64,000 nucleotides of DNA, taken from positions 95,449,761 through 95,513,760 of the forward strand of contig NC_092045.1 in assembly GCF_003086295.3 (NCBI RefSeq), read 5' to 3'. The stretch comes from Arachis hypogaea. Taxonomy: Eukaryota > Streptophyta > Magnoliopsida > Fabales > Fabaceae. Position numbers and translations under genes: made by a program. Within the stretch, counting starts at the first letter, position 1, and each line of letters starts with the position of its first letter. Below the pieces are notes generated by a model, which had not been told where the DNA came from, did no database searches, and saw only the letters and a program-made list of their open reading frames with translations. This document shows, one piece after another, positions 11,691 through 22,408 of the stretch.

Positions 11691-12017
11691 TGAAGGTTAG
11701 GCATCAAGAATCTCAAAGACTGGGAGCTGTCGGAGAAGAAGATTAGGGATTTGAATTTTGGAATTTAGGGTTAAATATAGAGGGAGATATTAATGTGGGT
11801 ATAAATTGGAAACAAGCTAGCTAAGCTAGCTGTTGGACCCATCCAGCGTGGCAAAACGACGTCAAGTAAGCACTCCGGTGATAACACATCACCAAAAATA
11901 TGCCAGGGACCATTATGAGTGCTCGGAGCTCTATCTGGAGGACTATTATGGAAAAATCAGAGGACTACATTGAGTATTCACGTGAATCTCATGGACTATT
12001 ATAGAAATTTACTCAAG

Positions 12018-12374
12018 TCTCTTGGAGAAAGAAAAACTGTTCCTTGAATTTTGGTCATAAAAATTTCTAAGATGCGATCATATTGTTTCCAGGGGATTAT
12101 TTTTGGCCAATTTTCTGAATTTTTTTATTTTGGTGTTGAACTTCTTGAATTTCTTTTTTAAAATAAATATTAAATATTTAAAATTATTTATAAATGAGAT
12201 ATTAGTTTATTATTTTTTTAATAAATTAAGACACTAAATTTCAAGCACTATAGCACTCATTATTTTTTTTGCCAACAGGGTTGCAAATTATGTTTGTTGT
12301 TACTTGTGAATTATGCTTTATTGACAGGCTCAACCTATTAACTTTTTTTTGGTTCGGTTTCTCACGTGTTTTTT
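12018..12374. other. Intergenic AT-rich DNA
   Basis: Right flank of the Pack-MULE-like element; nothing recognisable. A 102-codon open frame beginning at 12269 runs into the GGATC-rich element and is not called. Confidence 0.5.
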
Positions 12375-12903
12375 GGGAGTGTTCACGGTATTCTTTAGGA
12401 GAATTCATGAATCGGATTCATTCCGCATATCTGCAATATTTATTTGAATTTGATATGAAATTTACGGATTTAGATTCGATCCGCAAAGCTAACGAATCGG
12501 GTCAGATTCGCACATTAAGAGGATCGGATTGTGAATTTTATATAGGTATCCGTGTATCCACAAAAATAAATAAATAAGTAAATATTCTTTTTATGTTTTA
12601 TTTCAACTAATAATTATTATATATGTTGTATTATTTTATTTTTATTATTTAAAAAAAGTATGTTTAATATTATTTTAAAAAGGTAAATATGTTTAAAAGA
12701 GTAGAAAAAGAGATTTTATTGATTTTTTTAAATAAAAATAAGCTTTTAAAAGGTATTTTTATGTTTTGCGGATATATCTGATCCGATATGTAAATGTGCG
12801 GATCAGATCCAAACTAAAAAATTGCGGATATTGGATCCAATGATTTAAGTGCAGATCGGATCGAAATTTTGGTCATATTCGATCCGATCCGCATTCACCC
12901 CTG
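12375..12903. mobile_element. GGATC-rich non-autonomous DNA element
   Basis: Both ends carry a similar inverted motif: ggagtgttcacgg on the left, and (reversed from the right) caggggtgaatgcggatcgg. Inside, both flanks are studded with GATCC/CGGAT motifs (around 12408-12520 and 12770-12895) separated by an AT-rich centre. No coding region. The CAGGGGTG-type end suggests hAT; that is a guess. Confidence 0.55.
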
Positions 12904-13130
12904 TTCCTCAACCAGGTATGTCAATGCTAATCTGCCACGATACTAAGCTCTATTTAAGGGTTTGTCGTTGGTCAATAAGTTGTTGTATGTACAAGGTAAA
13001 ATTCAAACCTTCAATACTTGTTTTTTTTTTGTCGATGGATTGGACAACCTCCAATCCTAAGTTACACACTCACACACACCTAACACCACAGCCACGCACA
13101 TATAATATCCTCTTTTTGACCAAGTTTACA

Positions 13131-13186
13131 CCACATAAAGCTTCAATACTTGTTTAAACCACATAAAGCTTCAATACTTGTTTAAA
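13131..13186 (+). repeat. 28-bp tandem duplication
   Basis: The unit beginning ccacataaagcttcaatact repeats with a period of exactly 28 bp (13131-13158, 13159-13186). A related cttcaatacttgttt also occurs at 13009. No gene is visible from here to 13925; that stretch is AT-rich, with T-runs near 13340-13370 and 13500-13540. Confidence 0.9.
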
Positions 13187-13924
13187 CGAACTAGTGAACT
13201 AACCTCTTGAACAACCCAACACTATATTTAAATTTCCTAAGACCCAACAACGATTGAGCAAAAAAAATCTCAAAAACATAACAGTTAATAGGGTCAGAAA
13301 CCCAACAAAGAGGCCCAAACATGGCAACGATGCATTTTTTTATTTTTTATTATTTATTTATTTATTTTTTACAACACTTTTTTAACTGATAAAATTAATT
13401 AAAACGATTTGTCGATTGGTAAAATTAGTAGTTCCCGTAATGAGGTTGCAAAAATGTTTTTTAATTTCTTATTTATTGTTTTGTTGGTAGGTTGCAAAAA
13501 GATTTTTTTTAAGTTATTATTTTATTTTTTGTATGATGTGAAAAAAAACATATTACGTTCTGCAACAATAATATAATATGTCAAATAACACCTTTCTTCT
13601 CCACAGGTCAAAAGCAAGCAACATATATATACTACATCTTATTCACCGGTTTTCAAAATTTACACCACTTATTCCATTTAAAAAAGTAAGTTGTGTTATT
13701 GTTTGTTAAAACACAAATTCCTTTTCTTTAATTATGTTTTGGATAAAAAAAAGTGGTTAAATTAAAAGATTTTTTTTATACAAAATTAGTTAAAAAAGAT
13801 AAATAATTTTTACAACTTATGCAATAATACAACATGTTTTACAATAATTATACAATATTTTTTGAAGAAATTATCTAAGTAAACATAATAAAAAAATTTA
13901 TCTATTGTGTTTTCTGTTACAACT

Positions 13925-14646
13925 TCCTCTATCATGATCTTATCCAGAATTAGTTAGTCTAGATTAGCATTTTCATTTGCATTATGAGAAGCACTTTGAT
14001 TATGATTTTCGTTGGCACTTTTATTTTCAGCATCATTTTCATATGTAGTTTTATCTACTATTTTATCTTGTCTAATTTCTATTGGATGTCTCTTTCTAAT
14101 CTTTTTAAGGCTTTTTTCTAGAGTTGATGCAACTCTGATCTCATTATTCCCATTCACTTCATTCACAGCTTCATTCATAGCACCATTCGCACTTTCATTC
14201 AACTCATTAACCTTAATATTCCTTTCATTCACTATAATAATGGGTTCATTCACAACTTTGTTATCCTTATTCGCTTCGATAACATTTTCATTCTCCTTCT
14301 CGTTAGTCTCACCAACTTTCTTATTAATAACTTTATCTTCGTGCACATTATCAGCAGGTGGATTAATTTTATACGCACTCTCACTACTATCATTAGAAAC
14401 CACATCATCCTCAATAATATCAGAATTGACATCAATAAGGTGATCAAAATAAAGATAAACAGTGTTGTCATTTTTCATAGCACTTTTATACATCCTCATA
14501 ACTTCAACATTCGTTCTAAACACTCTCAGACTCTTGGCTAAATCTAAATTAGGTTCCAACCAATAAACTTCATTATATCTAGGATAACTCAGATCTAGAA
14601 ATAAACCCTCACTAAAAAATAAATTGCATGTCTCCACGTTAATCAA
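13925..14646 (-). pseudogene. MULE transposase first exon (mudrA-like), isolated
   Basis: A 230-codon open frame from 14646 to 13954 encodes a PB1-like motif (YWLEPNLDLAKSLRVFRTNV, then MYKSAMKNDNTVYLYFDH), then a low-complexity, Asn/Glu/Val-rich tail with repeated NE and VNE units. The end matches the exon at 24100-24400 nearly word for word. Relative to that copy, a CAA codon has become the TAA stop here, and the exon goes on to the same splice position (VVTENTI, about 13925). Intron-like sequence homologous to 24010-24095 lies left of it (13800-13924), but no further exons follow. This is the first exon of a MULE gene cut from the rest. Confidence 0.7.
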
Positions 14647-14879
14647 TGAATCTTAGATAATAAACCCCCTTAGTATGTCATATTACCGTTTCCACTCTTT
14701 TGCAAAGAATCCATGTGATGATACACAAATGTAATTAGACAATTCATTTGAAAAATAGTAAAAAAAAGATAAAATGAATAAACTAGAAGCATAGCCATAT
14801 CTTTGACAATGACAAAAAAGGGTTTACATCCTCAATGACTATAGTAATATAGTAAGTGTAGAAAACACAAAACAAAGAG

Positions 14880-15853
14880 TATGTTTGGCAAACACGTTGG
14901 AGAGGATAAAAGTACCTTTAAGTTATTTGAACGCTGTTTTTTGATGTAAGAAATTATAGCTTTTGCGTTCATTCAACGTACGTTTAGGTTTATTGTTGGT
15001 CATTATCCATAATTTTTTTTATCACTTTTAATACTTTCTTTCCTATTTTAATTTTTTTATTAAATTTTTTATTGTAATTTTGTTATAATATGAATTATTG
15101 ATTTTATTAAAAAAGACAAAGAAAATAAAAAATTGGTCATATATAAAAATAGAGTCATAAGTAATAAAATTTTATCATCCAAAATAATACTAAATAAAAA
15201 AATATTGAAAAATTAAAACAATTATAAAATATTTTTTGTTTGATATTGTAAAATTTATCATTATAATTCTTGTGCACTATTTATTATTCTAATTTTTTAT
15301 AATATGTATTATTGTTCTTATTAGAAATAATAAATTAAATAAAAAATTAATTATAAATAATTATTAAAATATAACTAATAAAAAGTTAAAACCTAAAAGT
15401 AATAATAAAATAAGATTATTGAGAATATTAAAAAAAATTAAAATATGTTATTTTATATGTTATTTTTAATTTAATAAATAAATATTAATTTTTATTATAA
15501 AAAAAATACTAAAAAAATTGTCAATTTTTATATCTTATTTTTAATTTCATAAATAAATATTAATGTTATTATAATAGTAAAAAATTCTAACATATTAAAA
15601 TAGAGTACTATAAAAAATATTATATAAAAAATATTAAAAAAGTATAAAAAAATTAAATATACTTAAAAAAGTAACATTATAATTTAATATTATTTTTTTA
15701 ATAATTAATTAATTATTTATCTAAAAATAATTTTAACTAATATTATCTAAACATAAATCATATTAGCATAAACTTACTTCTACATAAAATTAATTTTGTA
15801 AAATCAATTTCATTCAAATTTCAGTTTGACAAATCACAGTTCAAACACACCTA
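14880..15853. mobile_element. Possible non-autonomous element with GTTTGG-type inverted ends
   Basis: The left end (agtatgtttggcaaacacgt) is roughly the inverse of the right end (cacagttcaaacacacct). Between them lies very AT-rich sequence with internally repeated TTTTTATAATATG..ATTATTG blocks. The opening resembles a legume MITE type I recall. AT composition makes boundaries uncertain. Confidence 0.4.
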
Positions 15854-16898
15854 AAGAACTACCAAACAATCAAAATCATCGTAAGGTTGTCTACAAAGGC
15901 AATATATATAAAACCATGGAATGAAGCAAAATCTACCTCTTCATGGTCAGTAACAGCAAAGAGTGGAATCGCAATGATGCTCTTTGCAATCCCTTGTATT
16001 TAAAACTCTAGATTTGACAATGTCTATCACGTGTCACATGTTTTCCCTCTCCTTCGCATTTAGATGGACTTTGACAATTTAATTTTAACGTATTTTATAA
16101 AATTAGCTTTTACTTAGAATGAGTTGAGCACAATAGTCCAATACAAAAAAAATTCCACTTCCTTAACCTTCTTTTTTCATTAACCATTAGTTTGACAACA
16201 AAAAATATAATTATAATTTTTTTTTAGATAATCAGTTGCGAATATAAAAAAATATCTCCCACAAAAATATAAATAATTGTGTTTGAAAAACATTAAAATA
16301 AAAAGATTATATTTATATTAAAAAATAAATTATAATCTTATTTTAAATTTAAATTTATAATTTAAAATAATTAATTACATGAATAAAATAAATTTTTTAT
16401 TTTTTATTATTTTATTTTTATAATTTATTTATTTCAATTTATTAGAGATAATTTTTATATTTTAATCTTGAGTGAATACACAACTCAATCTTTAATAATT
16501 TTTTCGAAAAAATTACGAGGTTCTAAATAAAAGAATACATTTTTTGATTCTAAATTTTTATTTTTATGAAACTGAATAGTGCATGTATCAATAATAAAAA
16601 ATATTAACAAATAAATTAATTAATCTCAAAAAATAAAAATTAAAAATAAAAAATATATAAAAAATATTATTGTCTTTTGAAATAATTATAAAAAAAACTG
16701 TTTAAAAATTTTTTTCTTCAATAATAATGAAATTGCAAATCAGACCACTTAGCTAACACACCGTAGCATGGTTCTTTGCTTTGGTGTCAACTCAAGTCTC
16801 AACAAACCTTTGTTTCCATGCGGTGATTGTTTCCACCATTCAATTCGCTCTTTTCTCTTCCAACCCCTTCTTCTCGTTTGATCGGATTTTATACAAAC
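15854..16898. other. AT-rich upstream region of PPR gene
   Basis: No coding sequence seen. It contains AT-rich inverted stretches (about 16300-16375) and would include the PPR promoter; no individual promoter element can be singled out with confidence. Confidence 0.5.
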
Positions 16899-16905
16899 AT
16901 GTTGC

Positions 16906-18591
16906 GTGCAGCATCATTTTCATCACTCTCATTCTCCAGGTTCAGCTTCTCTCTTCATATCCCCTCTTTTCTTGTGCCCTATGTTTTCCCTTTTCGCTTT
17001 CCTTCCTGTTCATGTTCAATGTCAAGCCTTCACTCTCATTCTCACCTCACATCCCCTCGCCATGTTGATGAAGCTGTTGATTCCTTCACTCGCATGCTCT
17101 CTGCGTCGCACTCCATCCATCGTCCAATTTAACCAGATTTTGGGGTCTCTTGCCAAGACGCACCATTTCCCCACCGCCATTTCCCTTTTTCAGCAATTGC
17201 AAACCAGGGGAATTGCTCCCAGCATAGTTACTTTGAGCATCGTAATTAATTGTTGTTGCGGCATGGGTCATATGGCGCTTGCTTTCTCTGTATTGACCAA
17301 GATTTTCAGGATGGGTTTTCAGCCTGATATCATAACGTTGAATACACTCATTAAAGGTCTCTGTCTCTCTAGTAAGGTTGAAAAAGCACTGCATTTTCAT
17401 GATAGATTGTTGGCTCATGGATTTCACTTCGACCAAGTCACTTATGCAACTTTGATTAATGGGCTTTGTAAGACCGGACACACAGCAGCTGCTATTCAAG
17501 TGTTGAGAAAGATTCCACGGTATGGGATTGCTCCTGATGTCGTCATGTACAGCGCAATTATTGATAGCTTGTGCAAGGTTACGCTTGTAAGTGATGCTTT
17601 TCATTTATACTCTGAAATGCTTGCTAAGGGAATCTCTCCCGATGTTATCACGTACAACACGCTAACTTATGGCTTGTGCCTTGCGGGCCAACTTAAGGAA
17701 ACCATTGATTTACTAAATCATATGATGCTGAAAAACATCAGTCCAGATGTTCGTACCTATAACACTTTGATTGATGGACTATGTAAGGAGGGAAATATCA
17801 AAGATGCTAAGAGTGTGTTGGCTGTGATGACAAAAGATGCTGTGGAGCCAACTGTGGTTACTTATAATTGTTTAATGGATGGGTATTGCTTGGTTAACGA
17901 ATTAAACAAGGCAAAATGTATATTCGACACAATGCCCCATATAGGAATGACTCCTAATATCCAAAGTTACAATATTATTATTAATGGCTTGTGCAAAAGT
18001 AAATTGATGGATGATGCCTTGAATATCTTTGAAGAGATGCGTCGCAAGAACTTGGTTCCGGACACGGTAACTTACAATACTCTAATTGATGGCTTGAGAA
18101 AATCAAGGAGAATCTCTTGTGCTTCAAAGCTTCTTGTTGAGATGCATAGTAAAGGTCAACCTGCTGATATAATCACTTACACTTCCTTGTTGGATGGGAT
18201 GTTCAATATCAAACAAGTTGACGAGGCACTTATGTTATTTAATCAAATGAAAAAGAGTGGCATTGATCCGAATATATTCACGTATAATATACTTATTCAT
18301 GGCCTATGCAAAAATGGCAGACTTATAGAAGCAAAAGAGATTTTTCAAGATCTTTCCGTTAAAAACTATCATCCAAATGTGAGGACATACACTATTATGA
18401 TCAATGGGCTTTGCAAAGAGGGCTTGTTTGAAGAAGCATTGGCCCTGATGTCAAAAATGGAAGACAATGGTTGCTTACCAAATGCTGTGACTTTTGAAAT
18501 TGTTATTCGTGCTTTGTTTGAAAAAGGTGAGAATGACATGGCGGAGAAACTTCTTCGGGAAATGATTGCTAGAGGCTTATTGAATGGATGA
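16906..18591 (+). CDS. Rf-like (RFL) P-class pentatricopeptide repeat protein
   Basis: The 561-residue frame holds about 14 consecutive 35-residue P-type PPR motifs from about residue 70 to the C-terminus (for example YNTLIDGLCKEGNIKDAKSV), with no E, DYW or SMR tail. RFL-type PPR proteins bind organellar, mostly mitochondrial, transcripts in a sequence-specific way; some restore fertility in CMS systems. The N-terminus is odd. The expected presequence, starting MLRAASFSSLSFSRFSFS at 16899, lies in another frame and runs through HVDEAVDSFTRMLSASH before stopping at 17132. The PPR frame instead begins with MQHHFHHSHS. A one-base difference between about 17085 and 17115 would join them, so the gene may be a recent pseudogene or contain a sequencing error. 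No introns are needed, as usual for this family. Confidence 0.85.
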   Translation: MQHHFHHSHSPGSASLFISPLFLCPMFSLFAFLPVHVQCQAFTLILTSHPLAMLMKLLIPSLACSLRRTPSIVQFNQILGSLAKTHHFPTAISLFQQLQTRGIAPSIVTLSIVINCCCGMGHMALAFSVLTKIFRMGFQPDIITLNTLIKGLCLSSKVEKALHFHDRLLAHGFHFDQVTYATLINGLCKTGHTAAAIQVLRKIPRYGIAPDVVMYSAIIDSLCKVTLVSDAFHLYSEMLAKGISPDVITYNTLTYGLCLAGQLKETIDLLNHMMLKNISPDVRTYNTLIDGLCKEGNIKDAKSVLAVMTKDAVEPTVVTYNCLMDGYCLVNELNKAKCIFDTMPHIGMTPNIQSYNIIINGLCKSKLMDDALNIFEEMRRKNLVPDTVTYNTLIDGLRKSRRISCASKLLVEMHSKGQPADIITYTSLLDGMFNIKQVDEALMLFNQMKKSGIDPNIFTYNILIHGLCKNGRLIEAKEIFQDLSVKNYHPNVRTYTIMINGLCKEGLFEEALALMSKMEDNGCLPNAVTFEIVIRALFEKGENDMAEKLLREMIARGLLNG

Positions 18592-19254
18592 ATGAAGGTA
18601 AGATACATCAACTCAAATTGAAATCACCTCTCTATTGTTGCAGAATATTTATCATAGTTCTGTAAATTCTGTATCTGTTGGGTCAGATAACTTTGGCAAT
18701 GCCATAACATCAATACCACTGATGTCTTAACTATCTCATTTATATTCAATTAATTTTTAACTTTCAATTTTTGTAACTGCTATCATCCTTTTTACTTCCA
18801 CTATGCTTTATTGATTCTTTAGAGGATATTCCTAGTTGTAGTTTACAGGTTTAGTGTTTAAGATCTCTTTATAGTAATTAATAGTTCTTTACTTTTATCC
18901 TATGAGATCATATATCTTAACTGTTATCATGCTACAAACTAAGAAAAACAAAAAAAGAGTGTTATAAACATTTGCAAATCCATTGCATTCTGTATAAGGA
19001 AAATTACATTATTATGAAAAATGTGGTTCTAAAATATGAGTGCGTTAATAATTCGGTTATGGTTTCCCAACTTCAAATTTTATTGTTATTTTGCTTGTTG
19101 ATCAATGACTTCTCTATGGAGATTGGCAATATTTGATTTACACTGGATTTTGACCTGCTTAAATGAGTGTGGTTTGGCCACCAAAGTATTTCAAAGCAGA
19201 TATTTTTCTGCATCAATATTTCTCTTGCCTTGATTTTAGCTTGTAGTTTTGTAC
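18592..19254. other. PPR 3' flank and spacer
   Basis: Probably the 3' untranslated region followed by intergenic sequence. Bases 18592-18760 recur, diverged, at 19812-19985, showing that the duplication that made the downstream PPR fragment included this flank. Confidence 0.6.
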
Positions 19255-19815
19255 ATCTAAACTTGTGTCACGAGAACTTAGTTCCTAATACGGTAACTTA
19301 CAACACTTTTATTGATGGCTTGGGCAAATCAAAGAGATTCTCTCGCGCTTTGGAGCTTTTTATTGAGATGCATGATAAAGGTCAACCTTCTTCTATATTC
19401 ATTTACAATTTCTTGATAGATGCCTTGTGCAAAAACCGACAACTTGACAAGGCACTTGTGTTATTCAGTAAAATGGAAGAGATTGCCATTAACCAAATAT
19501 ACACTCATACAACATGCTTATTGATGACCTATGCAAAAGTGGAAAACTTAAACATGCTCAGGAGATTTTTCAGGATCTTCCTGTTAGAGGCTAAACGTCC
19601 AGCCAGACATACAATATTGTGATCAATAGTCTTTCTAGAGAGGGTCTGTTTGAAGATGCATTGGCCCTGTTGTCAAAAATGGAACATGATGGTTGCATTC
19701 CTGATGCTGTGACTTTTTAAACCATTATTTGAGCTTTGTTTGAAAAAGATGAGAATGTGACGGCAGAAAAACTCCTTCGTGAAATAATTGCTAGAGGCTT
19801 ATTGAATAGATAAAA
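19255..19815 (+). pseudogene. Truncated PPR duplicate
   Basis: It matches the last third of the upstream PPR gene: NLVPNTVTYNTFIDGLGKSK, then ELFIEMHDKGQPSSIFIYN, LIDALCKNRQLDKALVLFSK, and after frame changes the equivalents of MINGLCKEGLFEEALALMSK and the ending ARGLLN. Several frameshifts and stops break it after about 19490 (for example a stop right after GCTGTGACTTTT at about 19718). The N-terminal two thirds are absent. Stop codons of the two copies are about 1.2 kb apart, so this is a local tandem duplication. The open frame starting at 19167 includes unrelated leader sequence. Confidence 0.85.
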
Positions 19816-21567
19816 GAAGGTAAAATACATCTCAAATTAAAATTACATTTCTATTGTTGTTGAATATGTAGAATAGTTATATAAATTCTCTATATGCTGG
19901 GGCAGAGGACTTTGGCAATGCCATGACCTCACTATCACTAAGGTTTTGACTATCTCAATTTTATTCAACTAACTTTGCACTTTTGATTTTCACAATTGTT
20001 AATAATTTTGTTATGGTTTCCCTGCTATTCCTAAACTGTGCAACTTGTTTTTCTTTATCTTTGTAGGTGGAGTATCTAACAAATTCCCATGACTGTTGAC
20101 ATTTATCATTAGCAAATAGCAACCGTAAACTGTTGTTTATTTGACCGAATCCTCCAAGAACTGTAGTAAAACGAATTTAAGTGGGGATTAAGGATGTATT
20201 CATAAGCTATACGGATTTCTATTCCACCTTAAAAATAAATCCAACTTCTAAAATGTGTGTCGCCTCTTTTGATTTTCCTTTTTATCTTTATTTCCTTTTC
20301 AGATTACAGCCTAAGCAGAATCGATTTAGATTATCCATCTAAAGTCTAAACTTCCCGATTTTATCTCGTTATCTATTAGAAGTTCCACACATCAAGATGC
20401 TGTCTTTTTTATGCTAAAGCATGTGATGACACTTGATGTCAAAACTTAAGATATTGCGTGTGAAGAAAAGATAGAGGACATGGAGAAGAAGAAGAAAATG
20501 AAAGAGGCCATGATTCTTGTTACTATTGTATTTTTGTGGCAATAATTAATGATAGGAGTCGGAGCTGCAATTACTTTTGATGGCTGCCAAATAGCCAAAG
20601 AGAGTTTTAATTTGGATTTATTTTGTTGAATGCTTCTGTTGACTCAGTTGATTCATGGATTTTGGTATGCTGGTTTTTTATTACTATAATTTTCAAGATA
20701 AATATTCCTCTATATTAGTTAAGGGTTCGACTAATGTGCCCCCCTTTATCTTTTGATGATGTTTGCAGGTTTTGGGAGAAAGAAAGAGGCTAAATTTTTG
20801 TGGCGATGTGCAATATATTCCACTATTTGGAGCATTTGGCTAGAACAGTCTTCGTACATTTCATGACAGATTCACAGGAAAAGTTGTTTGTTTTAAAATA
20901 TATGATTTTTTCAGATGACTTTCCCTCAGACATGATGAGAGATTGGAAGTTGCCGTTCATTGAAGCTTCCGAACTTGTTTGTATTTTCAATGGTTTGGAC
21001 TTTGGAGAAACTTTTTCCTCCACCCATTTGTACTTTTCTCTCAATACATTAATGATATTCTTTCTTTTGTTATCAAGAAAAAAATATATAAAATAAATAG
21101 CTAGAATGATGCTATTGAGAACTCCGAAATAAATGTTTGTAACATTTATCTGTGGATTTATATATCTATGAAAAAATAGAGCTGTGTTTGGTTTCAAAAT
21201 GGGCCCAACCAAAATGAGAAACAGATTAAGCATGAAAAACTCTAGAAGAAATTAAATGCAATGTCTATTATCAAAAGGGTTAATGAGTGGGAAGTTATCA
21301 ATGTGCCTAAGTTATAGTGTTGCTATCAATATGATTTACTCACCAACACATGATCACTGTCGCTTCCATTTTCCGTTTTTCTAGATTCAAAGTCTCTGCA
21401 ATTACTGTTACTACTTTGCTTCTAATATTAATTTATTAATTTATATATCTATAAATATTATGTATCTTAATTCTTAAATAGTTACCCCACCGCATTCATA
21501 TGGTGGACATGTAGCCTGCTAAAGTATGCGCCACCTCTAATCTCTCTCTGTTATCATCGCCAGTGTT
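19816..21567. other. Spacer after the PPR duplicate
   Basis: The first about 150 bases match the PPR 3' flank. Beyond about 19985 I see no gene. A 98-codon frame at 20800-21096 and a 136-codon frame on the other strand (21233-20823) overlap each other and resemble no known family. Splice-like boundaries (tttgtagGTGGAG near 20065, tttgcagGTTTTG near 20768) could belong to spliced 3' untranslated sequence, but this is weak. Confidence 0.45.
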
Positions 21568-22170
21568 GATTACTTCAATTTTTTGCTAATAATTGTTCAA
21601 TTTTTAGTTATTGCTGTTATAATTTTTGTTAATTTGTTAGTGATTGTTGTTGTCGTCGTCGTTATTGTTCTCGTTGATTTATTAAATATTTTGATAATAA
21701 TTATTTAATTTTGCTAATAATTCTTTTGCTCATTTTTTGTTAGGTATTATTAAATTTGTTGGTATGTAATTGTATATTGAATTTATTTGCTTAGCTATTA
21801 TTATTTTTTATTACTTCAATTTTTTGCTAATAATTATTTAGTTTTCGTAGTTATTGTTCTTATGGTTTTTGTTGACTTATTAGTGATTGTTGATGTGCTG
21901 TCATTGTTCTTATTAATTTGTTAAATTTTTTGATAATGATTATTCAATTCTTACTAATAATTTTTTTTTTGCTAATTTTTTGTTAGGTATTATTAATTTT
22001 TTTGCTATGTAGTTATATATTGAATTTATTTGCCTAGCTGTTATTGAATTTATTTGCTATTATTTTTCTTGATTACTTAAATTTTTTATAATAATTGTTT
22101 AGTTTTTATTAATAATTTTTTTGCTAATTTTTTGTTTGAAATTATTAAATTTAAATACTTAAAATTATAT
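21568..22170. repeat. About 250-bp imperfect tandem repeat, 2.5 copies
   Basis: Units start with GATTACTTCAATTTTTTGCT at about 21568 and recur at about 21809 and 22071 (periods about 241 and 262). Each contains TTAGTGATTGTTG, TTTTTTGTTAGGTATTATTAA and ATTGAATTTATTTGC blocks. The array abuts the CACTA terminus and probably belongs to that element. Confidence 0.75.
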
Positions 22171-22199
22171 ATTAAATTTTGAAACATTTTTTTAAAATT

Positions 22200-22408
22200 T
22201 AAATTTAAGTTTATCGTTGGATTTACTGTCGGTTAAATCTGCCGGTAACAAGCTCTAGAATTTCGCAATTAAAATTTTATATCCGTCGGTAATTAGCGGC
22301 AGACGAAAAAATCATCCAGTAAATAGTTACCGGCGAGGTTTATACCCGCATATTTTTTTGATAATTTCGACAGTAAATTCTACAATTTTCAGCGTTTTTC
22401 TTATAGTG
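22200..22408. mobile_element. Terminus of a CACTA (En/Spm-like) transposon
   Basis: Read on the minus strand, the sequence begins at 22408 with CACTATAAGAAAAACGCTG, the classic CACTA end. It is followed inward by subterminal repeats around ACCGGCG / GTCGGTAA (22215-22345). The MULE transposase resumes directly at 22409, so this end marks an insertion into that gene. The opposite end was not found to the left, so total length is unknown; the tandem repeats at 21568-22170 are likely internal. Confidence 0.75.

Larger units (their letters stand above)
10685..12017. mobile_element. Pack-MULE-like element with about 260-bp inverted repeats
   Basis: The left terminal inverted repeat (10685-10950) and the right one (11762-12017) match base for base over most of their length when one is reversed. 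Shared blocks include TTGAGTAAATT, GTGAATACTCAAT, TAATAGTCCTCCAGATA, CATATTTTTGGTGATG, GAGTGCTTAC, TTTATACCCACATT and CTATATTTAACCCTAAATT. The roughly 810-bp interior contains no transposase but holds two host gene fragments, described separately. Long inverted repeats around captured exons are the hallmark of Pack-MULEs. I could not find a matching 9-bp target duplication, so the superfamily is inferred. Confidence 0.8.

Noticed and set aside
10676..12026. 9-bp target duplication for the Pack-MULE-like element
   Set aside because: Flanks AAGAGCTTT and TCTCTTGGA do not match; exact ends are uncertain, so none is claimed.
20800..21233. 98-codon plus-strand and 136-codon minus-strand frames
   Set aside because: They overlap in antisense, resemble no protein family, and lie in what looks like PPR-flank or intergenic DNA.
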